From NCBI GenBank assembly GCA_023415935.1, contig JAEZIX010000040.1, forward strand, positions 1-15,688: DNA of 15,688 nt, read 5' to 3'. Below the pieces are notes generated by a model. The model ran no database searches. It was not told the origin of the DNA and saw only the letters and a list, made by a program, of their open reading frames with translations. A program made the position numbers and the translations under genes. Shown here in pieces: positions 4,790 to 12,790 of the stretch. The stretch comes from Cyanobacteria bacterium OH_CDB_20 (lineage in GTDB: Bacteria; Cyanobacteriota; Vampirovibrionia; Gastranaerophilales; Gastranaerophilaceae). The number at the start of each line of letters is the position of its first letter. Positions within the stretch are counted from its first letter, which is position 1.

Positions 4790-7240
4790 TTACTTTGTTA
4801 TCTTAATTGATTTTATTTGTTTTGGCTCAAATTCAATTTTACCATTTATTTCTTTGATATTTTTTTCTAAAGAATTGGACTCAAATATTTTAGAATACGG
4901 AATATTGATTTTAATGTTTAACGTTTGTTTTTTATTTGAAATATTTACAAGTCTTACAATGAGGTCTTTGCCTGATGATTTAACAGCGTGAACCAAAATA
5001 TTCTTGTTATCAAGTTCAAAGAATTGTTTATTTTGAACATTTGCAAATAAAGTCATGCAAGGGTTAAAGAAACTTTCAGATGTTTTAAAAAGCTCTTTTG
5101 CCTCTTTCTTAAATGTAATTGCAAATCTTGCCCTATTCTCACCTAAAATTTGAAGATCAGGTGTTTCAAGAGGCGGTCCTGCAGGGGTTCCTCGGGTAGG
5201 GTTTTTAGGATTTGAAATCGTTCCTGTTGCGCGAATTAAAGTGATTAAAAGATTGTTTTTAAAGACTTCATACTCTTTTAATCCTTCTGTAACAATACCG
5301 ACACCTTGCGCCCAGACGAACTTTTGCATAGGAGCCGTGTTTGGTTTAATCTCTATTCCACGTGGAGCAGGTATTTTTTTATAGATATCAAAATCTGGGT
5401 CAAAATTGCGCTCGCAAAGGGAAATCATATCATCTGCTATTGTCGTTTTAACAGGCTCTTTTAATAATATTTCCGCCTGCAAAATATGATTTTTAGCTTT
5501 ATTTTCAAATTGAATATCAAATTCTGCATAATCTGTTGAATTGTGAAGAATAGCTTTTACTTTTATTTTATGGGTTAAAGCAGTTTTTGAACGCCCTTTT
5601 TCAGTTGATGTTTTAGGGATTTTGAGTTCAAATACCATATCAAGCGCTAAAAACTTAGGATTTTTAACTATTTTATAAGAAACAAGTGATGATTTTATCT
5701 TCGTATCACCTTTCAAAGCGCCAAAATTATAACTGTCCCCGATATCTGCTCTATCTATAAAATTTAAAAAGTCTTTGTATATTTCTCCTGTTTTTTTATC
5801 AGTTAAGAAAACCTTATTACCCTTTATTTCAAACTTTATTACCTCGTTTTCAATTGAGTTTTTTGAAGCCTTTAAATATCTTTTCGACTCAATATTTTTG
5901 CTTTCAAGCTTTGTAGTGGAAAAAGGTTTCAAACCCTTTGTTTCAATTAAATATGTGTAAATATCTTGATAGTCTTCTGTTACAGGGATTTCATTTTTAT
6001 TATATAGTTTTTCGTCAATAAATCCTTTTTCTTTCGAAAGCAAAGTTGCATTATATTTTTTGTCGAGTTTTTTGTGAGTCCTAACCTTTACAAGACCTGA
6101 ATATTCAAAGTTTGAAAGGTTTATTACAGAAATATCATCACTTTTTCCTGATAAATCTCTTAAAACTCTTTTTTCAATACCGTTTGAGACAATTTCAACA
6201 TTCCTAAACCTTGCTAAAACATCTTTTGAAACATTATCGATACTGCAACCATATATACTGTCGTGCGCGTGATTTTTGATTAAAGTCTTATAAGCATAGT
6301 CAATCTCATTTTGGTAAGATTTTGTTCCCAGTGCAAAATTTGATAGTGCTTGGATTGGCTCAACTACTCTTTGAAGATTCCACTCGCAAACAGTATTTTC
6401 TCTTTTTAAATCAACCCTTGAAGAATAAACACCAGGCAAAATGAATGTCAGAGAATTGTCTAAAAGTTCACCTTTTATCTCTTTTCGTTTAACATTTTTA
6501 ACCGCTTCAAAATACTCAAAAGGAGTTGCAATTTTGATTTCATAACCTTTTAAATATTTATTAATTTCTTTTATCTTATTTTTTAAATCACTTGCAGGGC
6601 AAAGGTGATCCGCCCCTATCGGGAGCAAAATATTATCAGAGCTGCTTCTTGCAGTTATTTTATCTAAGTACACTTTTAAAAACTCCGCCTGTTTTACAAC
6701 TGAAACATTCAAATTCAAAAAATCATTAAAATAACCCTGAATAAGGTTAGTAACCTTAACCCCATCCCATAAAAGCTCAGATGGCAAATCTCCAAGCCCG
6801 CGCCACATAGCAGCTTTATCGATATCGAATGATTTTAAAACACTTGGAATAGAAGCAGAATGTCCAAAAGTGTCTGATAAATACCCTAAAAACTCACTGC
6901 AACCAAGTTCTTTAGACTTTTTAATCCCAAAACAAAGGTTTCTTACCATACTTTCGCAAGACGTTAAAAAAGAATCAGAAGAACAGTAAAAAGGTCCTAC
7001 ATAAAGTTTTTTCTCCGCTATAAGTTTTTTTATAACAGCTTCTTTTTCAGGATAAATCTCTAAATAATCCTCAACAGCAGCTGTCTGACCGTCAAAATAA
7101 AACACAGGAATCTTACCTGTTTCAAGCTCTTGAACAACCTTATCAACTACCTCGATGAGCCTCAATCTGAACTCTTCAAACTCTCTATACCATTCTCTAT
7201 CCCAGTGAGAATGAACATATGCGATTACAGTTTTTTTCAT
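4790..7240 (-). CDS. Alpha-mannosidase, glycoside hydrolase family 38
   Basis: An 816-residue retaining glycosidase expected to remove alpha-linked mannose from oligosaccharides. The N-terminal catalytic domain opens with Y-V-H-S-H-W-D-R-E-W-Y (8-18), whose H12 and D14 match the zinc ligands of family 38. The Y-L-S-D-T-F-G-H motif at 120-127 provides the nucleophile D123. N-H-A-H-D-S-I-Y-G-C at 323-332 supplies the other zinc ligands, H326 and D327. The linker helices (about 283-345) and the C-terminal beta-sandwich region (about 355-816) follow, the latter with no recognisable extra domain. No signal peptide is visible, so it probably acts in the cytoplasm on imported glycans, like bacterial MngB-type enzymes. 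It sits between queH, 68 bp upstream, and wecB, 40 bp downstream. A perfect TATAAT at 7265-7270 suggests that it has its own promoter. The ribosome-binding site is weak (GGGG). Confidence 0.95.
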   Translation of the reverse strand: MKKTVIAYVHSHWDREWYREFEEFRLRLIEVVDKVVQELETGKIPVFYFDGQTAAVEDYLEIYPEKEAVIKKLIAEKKLYVGPFYCSSDSFLTSCESMVRNLCFGIKKSKELGCSEFLGYLSDTFGHSASIPSVLKSFDIDKAAMWRGLGDLPSELLWDGVKVTNLIQGYFNDFLNLNVSVVKQAEFLKVYLDKITARSSSDNILLPIGADHLCPASDLKNKIKEINKYLKGYEIKIATPFEYFEAVKNVKRKEIKGELLDNSLTFILPGVYSSRVDLKRENTVCEWNLQRVVEPIQALSNFALGTKSYQNEIDYAYKTLIKNHAHDSIYGCSIDNVSKDVLARFRNVEIVSNGIEKRVLRDLSGKSDDISVINLSNFEYSGLVKVRTHKKLDKKYNATLLSKEKGFIDEKLYNKNEIPVTEDYQDIYTYLIETKGLKPFSTTKLESKNIESKRYLKASKNSIENEVIKFEIKGNKVFLTDKKTGEIYKDFLNFIDRADIGDSYNFGALKGDTKIKSSLVSYKIVKNPKFLALDMVFELKIPKTSTEKGRSKTALTHKIKVKAILHNSTDYAEFDIQFENKAKNHILQAEILLKEPVKTTIADDMISLCERNFDPDFDIYKKIPAPRGIEIKPNTAPMQKFVWAQGVGIVTEGLKEYEVFKNNLLITLIRATGTISNPKNPTRGTPAGPPLETPDLQILGENRARFAITFKKEAKELFKTSESFFNPCMTLFANVQNKQFFELDNKNILVHAVKSSGKDLIVRLVNISNKKQTLNIKINIPYSKIFESNSLEKNIKEINGKIEFEPKQIKSIKITK

Positions 7241-7264
7241 AACCCCATTCTAGTTTATTTCAGT

Positions 7265-7292
7265 ATTATAATAATCATTCAAGTTATGTAAG
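7265..7292 (-). promoter_or_regulatory. Possible promoter of the mannosidase-wecB pair
   Basis: On the minus strand TATAAT (7270 to 7265) lies 24 bp before the mannosidase ATG. The best -35 is CTTACA (7292 to 7287) with a 16-bp spacer, a 4/6 match. The -10 is strong and the -35 weak. Read-through from queH is equally possible because no terminator is seen between them. Confidence 0.4.
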
Positions 7293-7308
7293 TTTGTCTA
7301 AACAGAAT

Positions 7309-7845
7309 TTAAGAATATATGCTATATTCACATCCACAGTAACTCTGACGATAAAAGTTTTCATTCTTAGCTATCATCATAGTATTTAAAAAACCGTTTT
7401 CTTTCTTAAAATCAATTGCTAAAAATTCAACCCCAAACTGCTTTGCAGCATAACTACCAGCTTCAAAAACATCACTTGAAACTTTATGCGGGCTGATTGT
7501 TAATGTTGTGGTAAATTTGTTTACCCCTAGCTTCAAAGCCTTTGAAGCACTATTAAGCATCCTAAGCTCAAAACACCTTACACATCTTTTGCCTTTTTCA
7601 GGTTCTTCTTCAAGCCCCACAATATAATCATACCAAGCTATTGAATCCTGCTTATCAATTAAAAGTTCAACCCCAATTTTCTCGCAATATTTTTTTAGCT
7701 CATTATATCTTTTCATAAACTCTTCAGGAGGAAAAATATTCGGATTATAAAAGTATAAAACAGGCTCATATCCAAGCTCGTTTAACTTTTCAATTGACCA
7801 CGCTGCACACGTTGCGCAACAGGCATGAAGCAAAACTTTCTCCAT
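7309..7845 (-). CDS. queH: Epoxyqueuosine reductase QueH
   Basis: A 178-residue enzyme of the QueH (formerly DUF208) family, which reduces epoxyqueuosine to queuosine in tRNA, the last step of queuosine synthesis, and replaces the unrelated QueG. The diagnostic cysteines are present: L-L-H-A-C-C-A-T-C at 5-13, R-C-V-R-C at 87-91 and Y-R-Q-S-Y-C-G-C at 165-172. In QueH the adjacent C9-C10 pair and the later cysteines hold an iron-sulfur cluster and a second metal site. The T-T-L-T-I-S-P-H segment (113-120) is also typical. Only 5 bp separate it from the end of the VKOR-DsbA gene upstream, so the two are almost certainly co-transcribed. The ribosome-binding site is modest (GAGAAAG, inside the end of the preceding gene). 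No other queuosine genes are in the window, so the precursor may be salvaged or made elsewhere. Confidence 0.96.
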   Translation of the reverse strand: MEKVLLHACCATCAAWSIEKLNELGYEPVLYFYNPNIFPPEEFMKRYNELKKYCEKIGVELLIDKQDSIAWYDYIVGLEEEPEKGKRCVRCFELRMLNSASKALKLGVNKFTTTLTISPHKVSSDVFEAGSYAAKQFGVEFLAIDFKKENGFLNTMMIAKNENFYRQSYCGCEYSIYS

Positions 7846-7850
7846 TAAGT

Positions 7851-9047
7851 TTACTTTCTTTCTCTAGCCCCACTTTTTATAAGTAGCTCTTTTAATTCAT
7901 AGTAAGGAACAGCACCCAAATGCTTTTGCATACCTATAAAGAAAGTAGGAGTGCCCCCAACTTCATATTTATCAGCAAGTTTTATGTCTTCTGAAAGTTT
8001 ATTTTTCACTTCTTCACTATTTGCATCAGCTTTCAGTTCTTTTGTATTCAACCTGATTTTTTTAGATAAAGACAAAATTTCCTTCTCATTTTTTGGGGTG
8101 TTTTCGAAAAGTAAATCGTTCATGTCCCAGAATTTGCCCTGTTTTTCAGCAGCAATTGCATATCTTGCCATCAAGCAAGAACCCTGATGCTCTGATCTTC
8201 CCTGTGATATATGCGGATTGCAATCTCCATCCAATGGCAAATGATGATGGACAATCTGAACACCACTTACTTCAGTAACCACTCTGTGCAACATTAGGTT
8301 TAAAATATAACATCCAGGACAATTATAATCAGTGTATGTTTGAACAATTATTCTAGCGTTCTCATCACCAAGTATATTTCCGCTCTTCTTAAAAGGATTT
8401 GTTTTTAAATCTGCAAAATATTTAAATGAATTATACCTTTTCACCTGAGGAGTAAAAATATATGTTACTGAAGTAAAAGTTAAAAAAGCAGATGCTAAAA
8501 ATACCAAAACCCCAAAGGTTATAGCATATTTTTTAATTTTTAATGCATCAATTATATCAATGAAACCCAATTTAAAATCATTAATAAAACCATGTTCCCT
8601 GTCTCTTGCTGTGAGGGCTATCCCTAAATCTATGAAATAAGTAACAAAACACAATATACAAATGCTTTTTATATCAAAAATCGAAATACATGCAAGTATC
8701 ATCGAAATTGAAAACGCAAGTAGAGATATTGCTGAAATATACGAATACGGGTTTTTAAAAACCTCTAAAAAACCTAAGAATTTAACATTTTTAAGTTTAT
8801 CAACAAATATCATTAATAGAATAAAGCAGTATAGCAAAAATCCCCAACAAGCAAGTGGGACGCCTAAAAACTGTGAGTGATGTGTTCTTGCAACCAAATC
8901 ACAATCAACATACTGATTAATAGCGCAAAAACTCGGTGTCGGATTAGCACTAAAATTTGCCTGAAAATAAACTGAAATAAGCTCAATAGAGCATATCAAT
9001 CCTAATAAACCTAGTATAAAAAGAAAAATTTTACGTGCTTTTGTCAT
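7851..9047 (-). CDS. VKOR-DsbA fusion: vitamin K epoxide reductase-like membrane protein with thioredoxin-fold domain
   Basis: A disulfide-forming system in one chain. Numbered from an upstream GTG at 9053, residues 1-200 are an integral membrane VKOR domain with five hydrophobic segments. The first extracytoplasmic loop has Cys43 and Cys51 in C-A-I-N-Q-Y-V-D-C-D, and the quinone-reducing pair is C132-I-L-C135. Residues 228-400 are a DsbA/thioredoxin-like domain with the active site C245-P-G-C248 and a cis-proline in G-G-T-P-T-F (366-371). Two more cysteines (278, 293) may form a structural disulfide. By homology the DsbA half oxidises exported proteins and passes electrons through VKOR to quinone. 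I prefer the ATG at 9047 (398 residues) because AGGTGA (9050-9055) is well placed for it, while the GTG at 9053 abuts the korB stop without a site of its own. The gene follows korB directly and precedes queH by 5 bp. Confidence 0.95.
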   Translation of the reverse strand: MTKARKIFLFILGLLGLICSIELISVYFQANFSANPTPSFCAINQYVDCDLVARTHHSQFLGVPLACWGFLLYCFILLMIFVDKLKNVKFLGFLEVFKNPYSYISAISLLAFSISMILACISIFDIKSICILCFVTYFIDLGIALTARDREHGFINDFKLGFIDIIDALKIKKYAITFGVLVFLASAFLTFTSVTYIFTPQVKRYNSFKYFADLKTNPFKKSGNILGDENARIIVQTYTDYNCPGCYILNLMLHRVVTEVSGVQIVHHHLPLDGDCNPHISQGRSEHQGSCLMARYAIAAEKQGKFWDMNDLLFENTPKNEKEILSLSKKIRLNTKELKADANSEEVKNKLSEDIKLADKYEVGGTPTFFIGMQKHLGAVPYYELKELLIKSGARERK

Positions 9048-9049
9048 AT

Positions 9050-9055
9050 TCACCT
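9050..9055 (-). promoter_or_regulatory. Ribosome-binding site favouring the ATG at 9047
   Basis: AGGTGA complements the 16S 3' end (TCACCT) and ends 2 bp before the ATG. It overlaps the korB TAG, implying re-initiation by ribosomes finishing korB. Confidence 0.6.
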
Positions 9056-9908
9056 ACATAAATTGCTTAACAACATCATTTATTGAGAAATTTTCTGGCA
9101 GATTTTCTTGTGATTTTTCGATAACATCATCATATCTTTCTTCATAAGTAGGTTTGTCAATCGAATAAAACAACCCTGTATAAAGCCCATCTTCACTGAA
9201 AGCAAACTTCATCGCATTTAGTCTGTCTTTAGTGTCGTGATCTTCCGGAATAGGTTTTATAATCTCTCTTATCTTCTCAAAAGAGCTGACTTTATTGTAT
9301 TGAACACAAGGGGAAATAACGTGGATAAAAGAAAATCCGTTATGATTTAAACCGCCTAATATAAGCCTCTCAAGCTGCGCCATATCTCCCGAATAGCCTC
9401 TTGCAACATATGAAGCATTAAAAGATAAAGCCATAAGTACAGGATTAATTCTATCAGCAGTCCAAGCATAAGGATTACATTTTGTAACTGTACCTATTCT
9501 TGAAGTTGGAGAACATTGTCCCTTTGTAAGAGCATAAATTTCATTATCCATCATAATATATGTAATATTAGGATTTTTTCTTGCCGCATGGATAAAGTGA
9601 TTTCCACCGATACTTAGTCCGTCGCCATCTCCACCAACTGCTACAACATTAATATCTGTTCTTGCCTGTTTTAAACCAATCGCAACAGGAAGAGCGCGAC
9701 CATGAATGGTATGAAAACCATATGTTGACATAAAAAACGGAAATCTGCTTGAACATCCTATGCCTGATATAATAGCGGTTTCTTCAGGATTGTACTCCAT
9801 TTCTGCCATAGCTTTGTTTAAAGAATTCAAAACGGAATAATCCCCACATCCCGGGCACCAGGTAGGTTTTCTTTTTCCTTTATAATCTTTTGCTTCGTAC
9901 TTACTCAT
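9054..9908 (-). CDS. korB: 2-oxoacid:ferredoxin oxidoreductase, beta subunit
   Basis: A 284-residue thiamine-diphosphate-binding subunit, probably of 2-oxoglutarate:ferredoxin oxidoreductase, which makes succinyl-CoA, CO2 and reduced ferredoxin. W-C-P-G-C-G at 17-22, Cys52 in G-I-G-C-S-S-R and Cys201 in S-P-C-V-Q-Y-N are the expected ligands of the [4Fe-4S] cluster. G-D-G-D-G-L-S-I-G-G-N-H (93-104) is the TPP/Mg motif. H-T-I-H-G-R-A (67-73) and the D-N-E-I-Y-A-L-T-K-G-Q segment (121-131) are also characteristic. The length is usual for KorB. The start has GAGGA 5-6 bp upstream, and the gene lies 17 bp after korA. The exact 2-oxoacid (2-oxoglutarate or a broader range) is assigned by similarity to KorAB enzymes and is not proven by a visible residue. 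Confidence 0.94.
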   Translation of the reverse strand: MSKYEAKDYKGKRKPTWCPGCGDYSVLNSLNKAMAEMEYNPEETAIISGIGCSSRFPFFMSTYGFHTIHGRALPVAIGLKQARTDINVVAVGGDGDGLSIGGNHFIHAARKNPNITYIMMDNEIYALTKGQCSPTSRIGTVTKCNPYAWTADRINPVLMALSFNASYVARGYSGDMAQLERLILGGLNHNGFSFIHVISPCVQYNKVSSFEKIREIIKPIPEDHDTKDRLNAMKFAFSEDGLYTGLFYSIDKPTYEERYDDVIEKSQENLPENFSINDVVKQFM

Positions 9909-9925
9909 TTTTTCCTCTTTAATTT

Positions 9926-11707
9926 CTAAAAATGTACGGGTTTATTAGTCATTAGAACTTTTTTATCAGCCTGAACTTCTGAAACTCTCTTAATCTCTTC
10001 ATAAATTTCCTCAGAAGAGAAAGGATTTCCGTCATACTTTAAGTATTCAAAAACATCAATACCTTTATTAAGATTTACGCACTTTTCAACAATTGTAGAC
10101 TTGAATTGGGCGTTATAATTTGCTTCAATTACAATGATTACTTCTTTGTTCTGCATAAATTCTTTTATCCATTCTGTTGGAAGCGGGTAAATTGTTCTAG
10201 GATAAAGTGCTTCAACATCAATGCCTGCTTCTGATGCCATTTCAATAGCCTCTAGAACTGCCCCGCAGCTGGAACCCCAACTGATAACTCCTAGTTTTGC
10301 ATTTTTATTACCAAACCTTTTTGCTTTAACAAATTGAGTTGTAGCCGTTTCAAGTTTTCTAAAACGTTTTTCAATCATCTTCTTGTGGACTTGAGGGCTT
10401 GTTGTCGGAGTGCCGTCTTCATCGTGTTCAAGCCCTGTTGCAATATAAGCTCCTCCTTTTTGGGAAGGTGATGTTATTGGAGAAATGCCTGAAGCAGTAT
10501 CCAAATATCTATGATAGTTATCAGAATATATCTTATTATCACGATTTATTATTTCAATATGCTCAAAATCAATTAAGTCAACGCATTCTCTTCTTGGTCC
10601 CAAAGATGCATCTGATAACAAAATAACAGGAACCTGATACTGCTCTGCAAAATTAAATGCTTTTACTGTTTGATAGAAGCAGTCAGAAACATCCATCGGA
10701 GCCATTACAATCTTAGGGGAATCACCATGTGTTCCAAAAAGAGCAGCGCACAAGTCAGATTGTTCTGTTTTTGTAGGAATACCTGTACTTGGTCCACCAC
10801 GTTGAACATCAACAATAACAAGAGGAATCTCTGCCATAGATGCCAATCCTATTGTTTCTTGCATAAGAGAAAGCCCCGGACCACTTGTTGCAGTCATTGC
10901 TTTTGCTCCACCATAAGAAGCACCGACAGCGTAATTTATAGCAGCAATTTCATCTTCACATTGAAGCATTTTTCCGCCAAATTTAGGCAATTCTTTTGCA
11001 AGCCATTCCATTATTTCAGTCGCAGGAGTAATAGGATACCCTGCAAAAAACTTACATCCGGCTAAAAGAGCACCCAAGCCAATTGCCTCATTACCTGACA
11101 TAATCAGCTTAGAACCTGATTGTTTCATAACAACATTGTCATAATTATCGGTACGATTTAATTCATTAAAGACATAATCATAACCTGCTAAAAGCGCTTT
11201 TTTATTTGCTTCAATAATATCAGCACTTTTTGCCTTGTACCTTGCTTCAATATCTTTGATAATTTGTTCTCTTAAATCTAAGTTATGCAAAAGCCCAACT
11301 ACCACACCAAGAGCAACCATATTCTTAGATCTAACACTTGCAGAATTTTTTGCAATCTCGGTCAATGGAATAGCATATTTTATAACGTCATCGCGTGGAA
11401 TTTCATCAGTAATAACATTAGAATCATATATTACAAGCCCGCCAGCTTCAACATCTTTTAGTTCTTTAAATACAGTTGTATCATCAAGCGCAACAAGGAT
11501 ATCAGACATTAATGTAACCGTTAAAGCCTTATGTTCGCTTATTCTTAACTGATAATAACACTTTCCGTCACCTCTTATTTCAGAAGGAAAAGCTCTGTAA
11601 GTTGTTACATAGTAACCTTTTCTAGCTGTTGCATAAGATAAAATATCGCCAGAACTTATAATTCCTTGCCCTGACGTTCCTGAAATCCTTATCCTCAAAT
11701 CTTTCAT
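9926..11707 (-). CDS. korA: 2-oxoacid:ferredoxin oxidoreductase, fused gamma-alpha subunit
   Basis: A 593-residue partner of KorB in which the gamma and alpha subunits are fused. The gamma domain (about 1-185) starts with R-I-S-G-T-S-G-Q-G-I and contains the F-P-S-E-I-R-G segment. The alpha domain I (about 203-430) has G-N-E-A-I-G-L-G-A, the Y-P-I-T-P-A-T-E motif at 224-231, E251 in Q-C-E-D-E, T-S-G-P-G-L-S at 274-280 and the R-G-G-P-S-T-G-I-P-T-K segment at 303-313. A transketolase C-terminal-like domain II (about 450-580) finishes it. The separate delta ferredoxin subunit of archaeal-type enzymes is absent, as usual for KorAB. It is the first gene of the minus-strand operon and has its own promoter (11746-11774). 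The Shine-Dalgarno is weak (GGGTG about 8 bp upstream). The likely role is generating reduced ferredoxin, or running a reductive TCA branch, in an anaerobe. Confidence 0.95.
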   Translation of the reverse strand: MKDLRIRISGTSGQGIISSGDILSYATARKGYYVTTYRAFPSEIRGDGKCYYQLRISEHKALTVTLMSDILVALDDTTVFKELKDVEAGGLVIYDSNVITDEIPRDDVIKYAIPLTEIAKNSASVRSKNMVALGVVVGLLHNLDLREQIIKDIEARYKAKSADIIEANKKALLAGYDYVFNELNRTDNYDNVVMKQSGSKLIMSGNEAIGLGALLAGCKFFAGYPITPATEIMEWLAKELPKFGGKMLQCEDEIAAINYAVGASYGGAKAMTATSGPGLSLMQETIGLASMAEIPLVIVDVQRGGPSTGIPTKTEQSDLCAALFGTHGDSPKIVMAPMDVSDCFYQTVKAFNFAEQYQVPVILLSDASLGPRRECVDLIDFEHIEIINRDNKIYSDNYHRYLDTASGISPITSPSQKGGAYIATGLEHDEDGTPTTSPQVHKKMIEKRFRKLETATTQFVKAKRFGNKNAKLGVISWGSSCGAVLEAIEMASEAGIDVEALYPRTIYPLPTEWIKEFMQNKEVIIVIEANYNAQFKSTIVEKCVNLNKGIDVFEYLKYDGNPFSSEEIYEEIKRVSEVQADKKVLMTNKPVHF

Positions 11708-11745
11708 AACTTAACACCCAAATTTCCGTATATTTGTCTTTGATA

Positions 11746-11774
11746 ATTTTATTACCCGCATAGTTATTTTTCAA
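11746..11774 (-). promoter_or_regulatory. Sigma-70 promoter of the korA operon
   Basis: On the minus strand TTGAAA (11774 to 11769) is separated by 17 bp from TAAAAT (11751 to 11746). Transcription would start near 11739, giving a leader of about 32 bases before the korA ATG. It probably drives korA-korB-VKOR-queH and perhaps the two genes beyond. Confidence 0.6.
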
Positions 11775-11814
11775 GCATTTTACTATACTTAACATCAAAT
11801 TTTTCATTATACTT

Positions 11815-11843
11815 TTGTTGCAAATTTAAATATAAATTATACT
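11815..11843 (+). promoter_or_regulatory. Sigma-70 promoter of the small-protein operon
   Basis: TTGTTG (11815-11820), a 17-bp spacer and TATACT (11838-11843). Transcription from about 11850 would leave a leader of roughly 77 bases before the ATG at 11927. I see no strong structure in that leader. Confidence 0.55.
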
Positions 11844-11926
11844 TTAAAAAGATGATATACAAAATGTATAAGTGTGGTAATTTTTAGAAGTGTTATCTAA
11901 CTAAATTAAAGAAGGAATGAATAACT

Positions 11927-12376
11927 ATGGAAATAGGAAAAATCGTTAACATAGGGAAAGCATTAGCCCCTAAAAATGAATCACCAAAGAGTCTTTCGAC
12001 TAATCCTTTTGGTGTAAGCTTCAAGGGAAGCGTTATCCAAGCAGATGTGTTTGAAAGCTCAAATACAGGTTTAACAAACAAAATTTCAAATAAAAGCAAA
12101 ATGTTTGCAAGTGCTATTGTTGGTGGAATAAATAATTTTAATGAAGCTTTCAAAGCAAGAATGAATTCTGTAGTTTCATTTGGTAGAAAAATGAGCCAAA
12201 ATGTTGCTGATACTCTAACTAGATGGGGCAACATCGAAGTTTCTCTAAATATTAATGATTTTGCTGAAACAGTAAAAAATAAAATGTTCCCTGATAGCCA
12301 ATACAAAGTTAAAAATCTGGCTAAAAAATCAGCCGGTGAACTTGGTGACTTACTTCAAGCAGCAATGTCTGCATAA
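11927..12376 (+). CDS. Unrecognised 149-residue protein with an N-terminal NPFGVSFKG motif
   Basis: I do not recognise a characterised family. The N-terminal 25 residues are polar and low-complexity. Residues 26-43 hold the striking segment N-P-F-G-V-S-F-K-G-S-V-I-Q-A-D-V-F-E. A predominantly helical, basic region follows (about 56-149; K-M-F-A-S-A-I-V-G-G-I-N-N-F-N-E-A-F-K-A-R-M-N), with a second helical segment at 110-145. There is no signal peptide, transmembrane segment or cysteine. My impression is that related N-terminal segments recur in uncharacterised Melainabacteria proteins, but I cannot verify that here. A role as a modular docking or sorting tag is speculation. The start has AAGGA 10 bp upstream, with its own promoter at 11815-11843. 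It is followed after 17 bp by a HEAT-like gene with an excellent ribosome-binding site, so the two form an operon. Confidence 0.8.
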   Translation: MEIGKIVNIGKALAPKNESPKSLSTNPFGVSFKGSVIQADVFESSNTGLTNKISNKSKMFASAIVGGINNFNEAFKARMNSVVSFGRKMSQNVADTLTRWGNIEVSLNINDFAETVKNKMFPDSQYKVKNLAKKSAGELGDLLQAAMSA

Positions 12377-12393
12377 TTTAGGAGAAATTCAAA

Positions 12394-12759
12394 ATGGATA
12401 ATATGACAAAAATTAAAAATATAATTACTGCCCTAAGTCAACATAATGACGAAGAAGCTGTAAACGTACTTGTAAATATCGGCACAAATGCTGATAACGA
12501 TGAAATCAGAGAACTTACAGCTCAAGCACTTATCAAAAGAAACACTCATGATTCACTTGCAATTGTTCTTTTATCGAAAGGTAAAGGTATTAACGACCTA
12601 AGCGCAAGAGTTGCAATGAGCGCAATAAACGAACTTTTATCTCTTGAAGATAAAACTGAAGCAATAAAAATTCTTGATGATACAATTCAAATGCATTCAG
12701 AACAAGAAGTTAGAGAAACTGCTCGTTCAGTAAGAGCTTTAATGACATTCTCTTGCTAA
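12394..12759 (+). CDS. Small HEAT-repeat-like alpha-solenoid protein
   Basis: A 121-residue, all-helical acidic protein. Three sections share the HEAT-like helix signature in which a polar or acidic residue, a hydrophobic residue and R precede an A-rich helix: D-N-D-E-I-R-E-L-T-A-Q-A-L at about 34-46, D-L-S-A-R-V-A-M-S-A-I-N-E-L-L at 68-82, and Q-E-V-R-E-T-A-R-S-V-R-A-L at 104-116. Such short solenoids act as protein-binding scaffolds, and the upstream gene's product is an obvious candidate partner (inference). There is no signal peptide. The start is set by AGGAGA 8 bp upstream (12380-12385); a second ATG at 12403 is possible but less well placed. It ends 31 bp before a strong bidirectional terminator. 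Confidence 0.8.
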   Translation: MDNMTKIKNIITALSQHNDEEAVNVLVNIGTNADNDEIRELTAQALIKRNTHDSLAIVLLSKGKGINDLSARVAMSAINELLSLEDKTEAIKILDDTIQMHSEQEVRETARSVRALMTFSC

Positions 12760-12790
12760 TAAAATAACAAACAATCAATATATAAAAAAA

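Noticed and set aside
9051..9053. GTG as start of the VKOR-DsbA protein
   Set aside because: It abuts the korB stop and overlaps the AGGTGA sequence that is properly spaced for the ATG at 9047.
10670..11065. 131-codon plus-strand open frame rich in Cys, His and Ser
   Set aside because: It lies inside korA on the opposite strand, and its odd composition is typical of a shadow frame.
11622..11807. 61-codon minus-strand open frame covering the korA start
   Set aside because: It is out of frame with korA and spans its promoter and leader; there is no sign of a leader peptide such as codon runs or an attenuator hairpin.
11893..12306. 137-codon minus-strand open frame
   Set aside because: It is antisense to the 11927-12376 gene, which has a ribosome-binding site, a promoter and an operon partner. 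The antisense frame has no such signals.
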